Below are positions 62,480 through 64,000 of a stretch of DNA of 64,000 nucleotides, piece after piece (position 1 is the first letter of the stretch; each line of letters begins with the position of its first letter). Source of the stretch: Halopseudomonas laoshanensis (GTDB lineage Bacteria > Pseudomonadota > Gammaproteobacteria > Pseudomonadales > Pseudomonadaceae); assembly GCF_008365385.1 (NCBI RefSeq), contig NZ_QOVF01000004.1, positions 186,001 through 250,000 on the forward strand. Direction: 5' to 3'. A program made the position numbers and the translations under genes. The notes under the pieces were generated by a model. It worked only from the letters and a program-made list of their open reading frames with translations. It did no database searches and was not told the DNA's origin.

Positions 62480-64000
62480 TCAGCGCCGGTCCAGGTAGCG
62501 CTCGTGTTGTTCCATCACCGGCTGCTGAATGCCCAGCTTGTTACCATAGATCACCGCGTAGCTAAGCACGCTCTGCACGTAGGTGCGGGTCTCGTCGAAG
62601 GGAATGGTCTCGATCCAGATGTCTGATGGCAGCGGCTGCATATCCCGCGTCCACTGGCGTACGCGGCCAGGGCCGGCGTTATAAGCGGCCGAAGCCAGTA
62701 CCCGATTACCCTGAAACTGATTGTGCAACTGGGATAGATAGGCCGTGCCCAGGGCGATGTTGCGCTCGGGAATCAGCACGTCATTCGGGTTGCGCAGGTT
62801 GATACCATAGCGCTGCGCGGTCTCCCGGGCGGTGGCTGGCATCAGCTGCATCAGGCCCATAGCGCCGGCGTGGGAGCGCGCATCGGCCATAAAGGCGCTT
62901 TCCTGGCGAGTAATGGCGTAGACCCACGGAGAACCAAGCCGGCGCGCCTGTGCCTGTGCGCGGATCGAGTCTTCATAGGCCATGGGGAAGCGGATATCCA
63001 GGTCATCCCAATACTGCGCCTGGCTGATGCCGCGAATCGCCGGGAAGTACCATTCCATATCCTTGGCCATGACTGCCTGAGCGATCATTTCCTCGCGGCT
63101 GAAAAAGCGAGCGACGTGGTACCACTCACGGCGCGCGTCGACGATCTGCCCGCGGGCGAAGAATTCACGTGCGCGGCGGATGCCGCCAGTATTGCTGACC
63201 TTGCTGAAGATCTTGGGATCCACCTGCGCAGGGGTGTGATTCAGTGCATAGGGCTTGTTGCTACGTTCGGCGGCCAGAAAGCCGTAGAAATCGCGCTGCT
63301 CGGCCAGGCTGGCATATTCAGTCACCAGTTCACCGACTTCCGGCTGCGCCAGTTGCTGGCTGCGCAGCTTCCAGTAACGCCAGCGATTCTGCTCCTGCAT
63401 GCTTTCGGGCATGCTGCTGGTCAGCGTGCGGGCGGTGTCATATTGACCGCTGCGCAGCGCCAGGCGGATACGCCATTCGCTGATCTGGTCGTCTTTCATT
63501 GCCGGATCGTTGGCAGCCATAAACGGCAGCGCCGCAGGGTTGTGCCGGCGGGCCATGCGCGTACCGATGTCGCGGGTGATTGCCAGGCGATCGGCTTCTT
63601 TGTAGGGCAGGTCGCGATAATTCGGCCAGAGCGCCATCGCGGTGGCCGGATCGTCACGGCTCATGCGGCGCAGCGATACGGCGGCAATGTCTGCCAGCTT
63701 TTCGGCAGGTTTGCCCGCGCCAGGGCGGAAGTTACCAAACTGGTTAAGACCTTGCGGCTTGGTGGCGGTATCGACGAAGAGTTCGGCCAGCGCTTTCTGG
63801 CTGGGCAGGTAGCGGGTCAGATAGCGGGCGAGGGCGTCTTGCCGGTACAGCAGCGCTTCGCGAATACGGGCCCAGGCGACATCTTCAGTCAGGCCGCCGG
63901 CAGCGCGCCAGCGGTCAAATAGCGGATCGCAATCCTTGGGCTGCGAACGGCCTACGGTCCATAGCTCCTGGGCGCGCTGCATGGCTTCAACCTGATTGCC
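62480..64000 (-). CDS. slt: Soluble lytic murein transglycosylase (5' end outside window)
   Basis: At least 506 residues are visible; the frame stays open to the window edge and the signal peptide is missing, so the gene is cut. The superhelical U/L domains occupy most of it. The C-terminal SLT domain has catalytic Glu in ITRQESAFMADARSHAGAMG, then GLMQLMPATA and LASAAYNAGPGRVRQW. It is a periplasmic exo-lytic enzyme releasing 1,6-anhydro muropeptides. Much longer than the SLT protein at 2208, which is a separate type. Confidence 0.93.
   Translation of the reverse strand, partial: GNQVEAMQRAQELWTVGRSQPKDCDPLFDRWRAAGGLTEDVAWARIREALLYRQDALARYLTRYLPSQKALAELFVDTATKPQGLNQFGNFRPGAGKPAEKLADIAAVSLRRMSRDDPATAMALWPNYRDLPYKEADRLAITRDIGTRMARRHNPAALPFMAANDPAMKDDQISEWRIRLALRSGQYDTARTLTSSMPESMQEQNRWRYWKLRSQQLAQPEVGELVTEYASLAEQRDFYGFLAAERSNKPYALNHTPAQVDPKIFSKVSNTGGIRRAREFFARGQIVDARREWYHVARFFSREEMIAQAVMAKDMEWYFPAIRGISQAQYWDDLDIRFPMAYEDSIRAQAQARRLGSPWVYAITRQESAFMADARSHAGAMGLMQLMPATARETAQRYGINLRNPNDVLIPERNIALGTAYLSQLHNQFQGNRVLASAAYNAGPGRVRQWTRDMQPLPSDIWIETIPFDETRTYVQSVLSYAVIYGNKLGIQQPVMEQHERYLDRR

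Overview
The window looks like the chromosome of a Pseudomonas-type gammaproteobacterium, probably a marine or Halopseudomonas-like lineage. High-GC coding bias is shown by many long antisense shadow frames. The right end carries a pseudomonad-style housekeeping block: cysI with a DUF934 gene, a DUF2970 gene, metH, nfuA, cheV and slt. No rRNA, tRNA, CRISPR array, transposase or integrase gene was seen. Both window edges cut a gene (an acuI-like 3' end on the left, slt on the right).

Positions 372-32404 form one functional block and are the most striking part. It contains (a) a divergent pair: gspF and gspG on the minus strand and a small secreted lytic transglycosylase on the plus strand; (b) a five-gene plus-strand operon: a giant MnxG/McoA-type multicopper oxidase (1925 aa), a YVTN beta-propeller protein, two SCO copper chaperones and a cytochrome c fused to a periplasmic-binding domain; (c) a twelve-gene plus-strand operon in which a receiver-only regulator, GspE, PilM/N/O/P-like proteins, a TPR secretin and three pseudopilins run with overlapping stop/start codons straight into csgE, csgF and csgG; (d) a convergent minus-strand cluster of two paralogous secreted proteins, a CsgB-like and a large CsgA-like curlin; and (e) a membrane histidine kinase with an NtrC-type sigma-54 activator. 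GG-N10-GC sigma-54 promoters precede the lytic transglycosylase, the oxidase operon, the secretion/curli operon and the secreted-protein cluster. The last three also have TACCC/GGGGAA-type repeats upstream. I infer one regulon, driven by the local kinase/activator pair, that builds an extracellular metal-oxidising (probably Mn(II)) apparatus: an oxidase, a dedicated type II-like export machine and an amyloid matrix.

Positions 32510-51348 are ordinary accessory metabolism and transport: MFS transporter, MscS channel, L-serine dehydratase, GFA and VOC proteins, an AraC regulator divergent from an SDR, FUSC transporter, PQQ-type sugar dehydrogenase, DUF808, TauE/SafE permease, histone-deacetylase-like hydrolase, diguanylate cyclase and a GNAT enzyme. 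A degenerate partial copy of the sugar dehydrogenase lies at 44844-45155.

Positions 51504-53974 hold an OmpA-like barrel and then an AT-rich insert. The insert is a two-gene DUF5343 plus Swt1-like HEPN module bounded by a core site and a well-formed integron attC site, that is, a lone integron gene cassette that may encode a defence or toxin function. From 53974 to the end is housekeeping: sulfite reductase, methionine synthase, Fe-S biogenesis, chemotaxis and peptidoglycan turnover.
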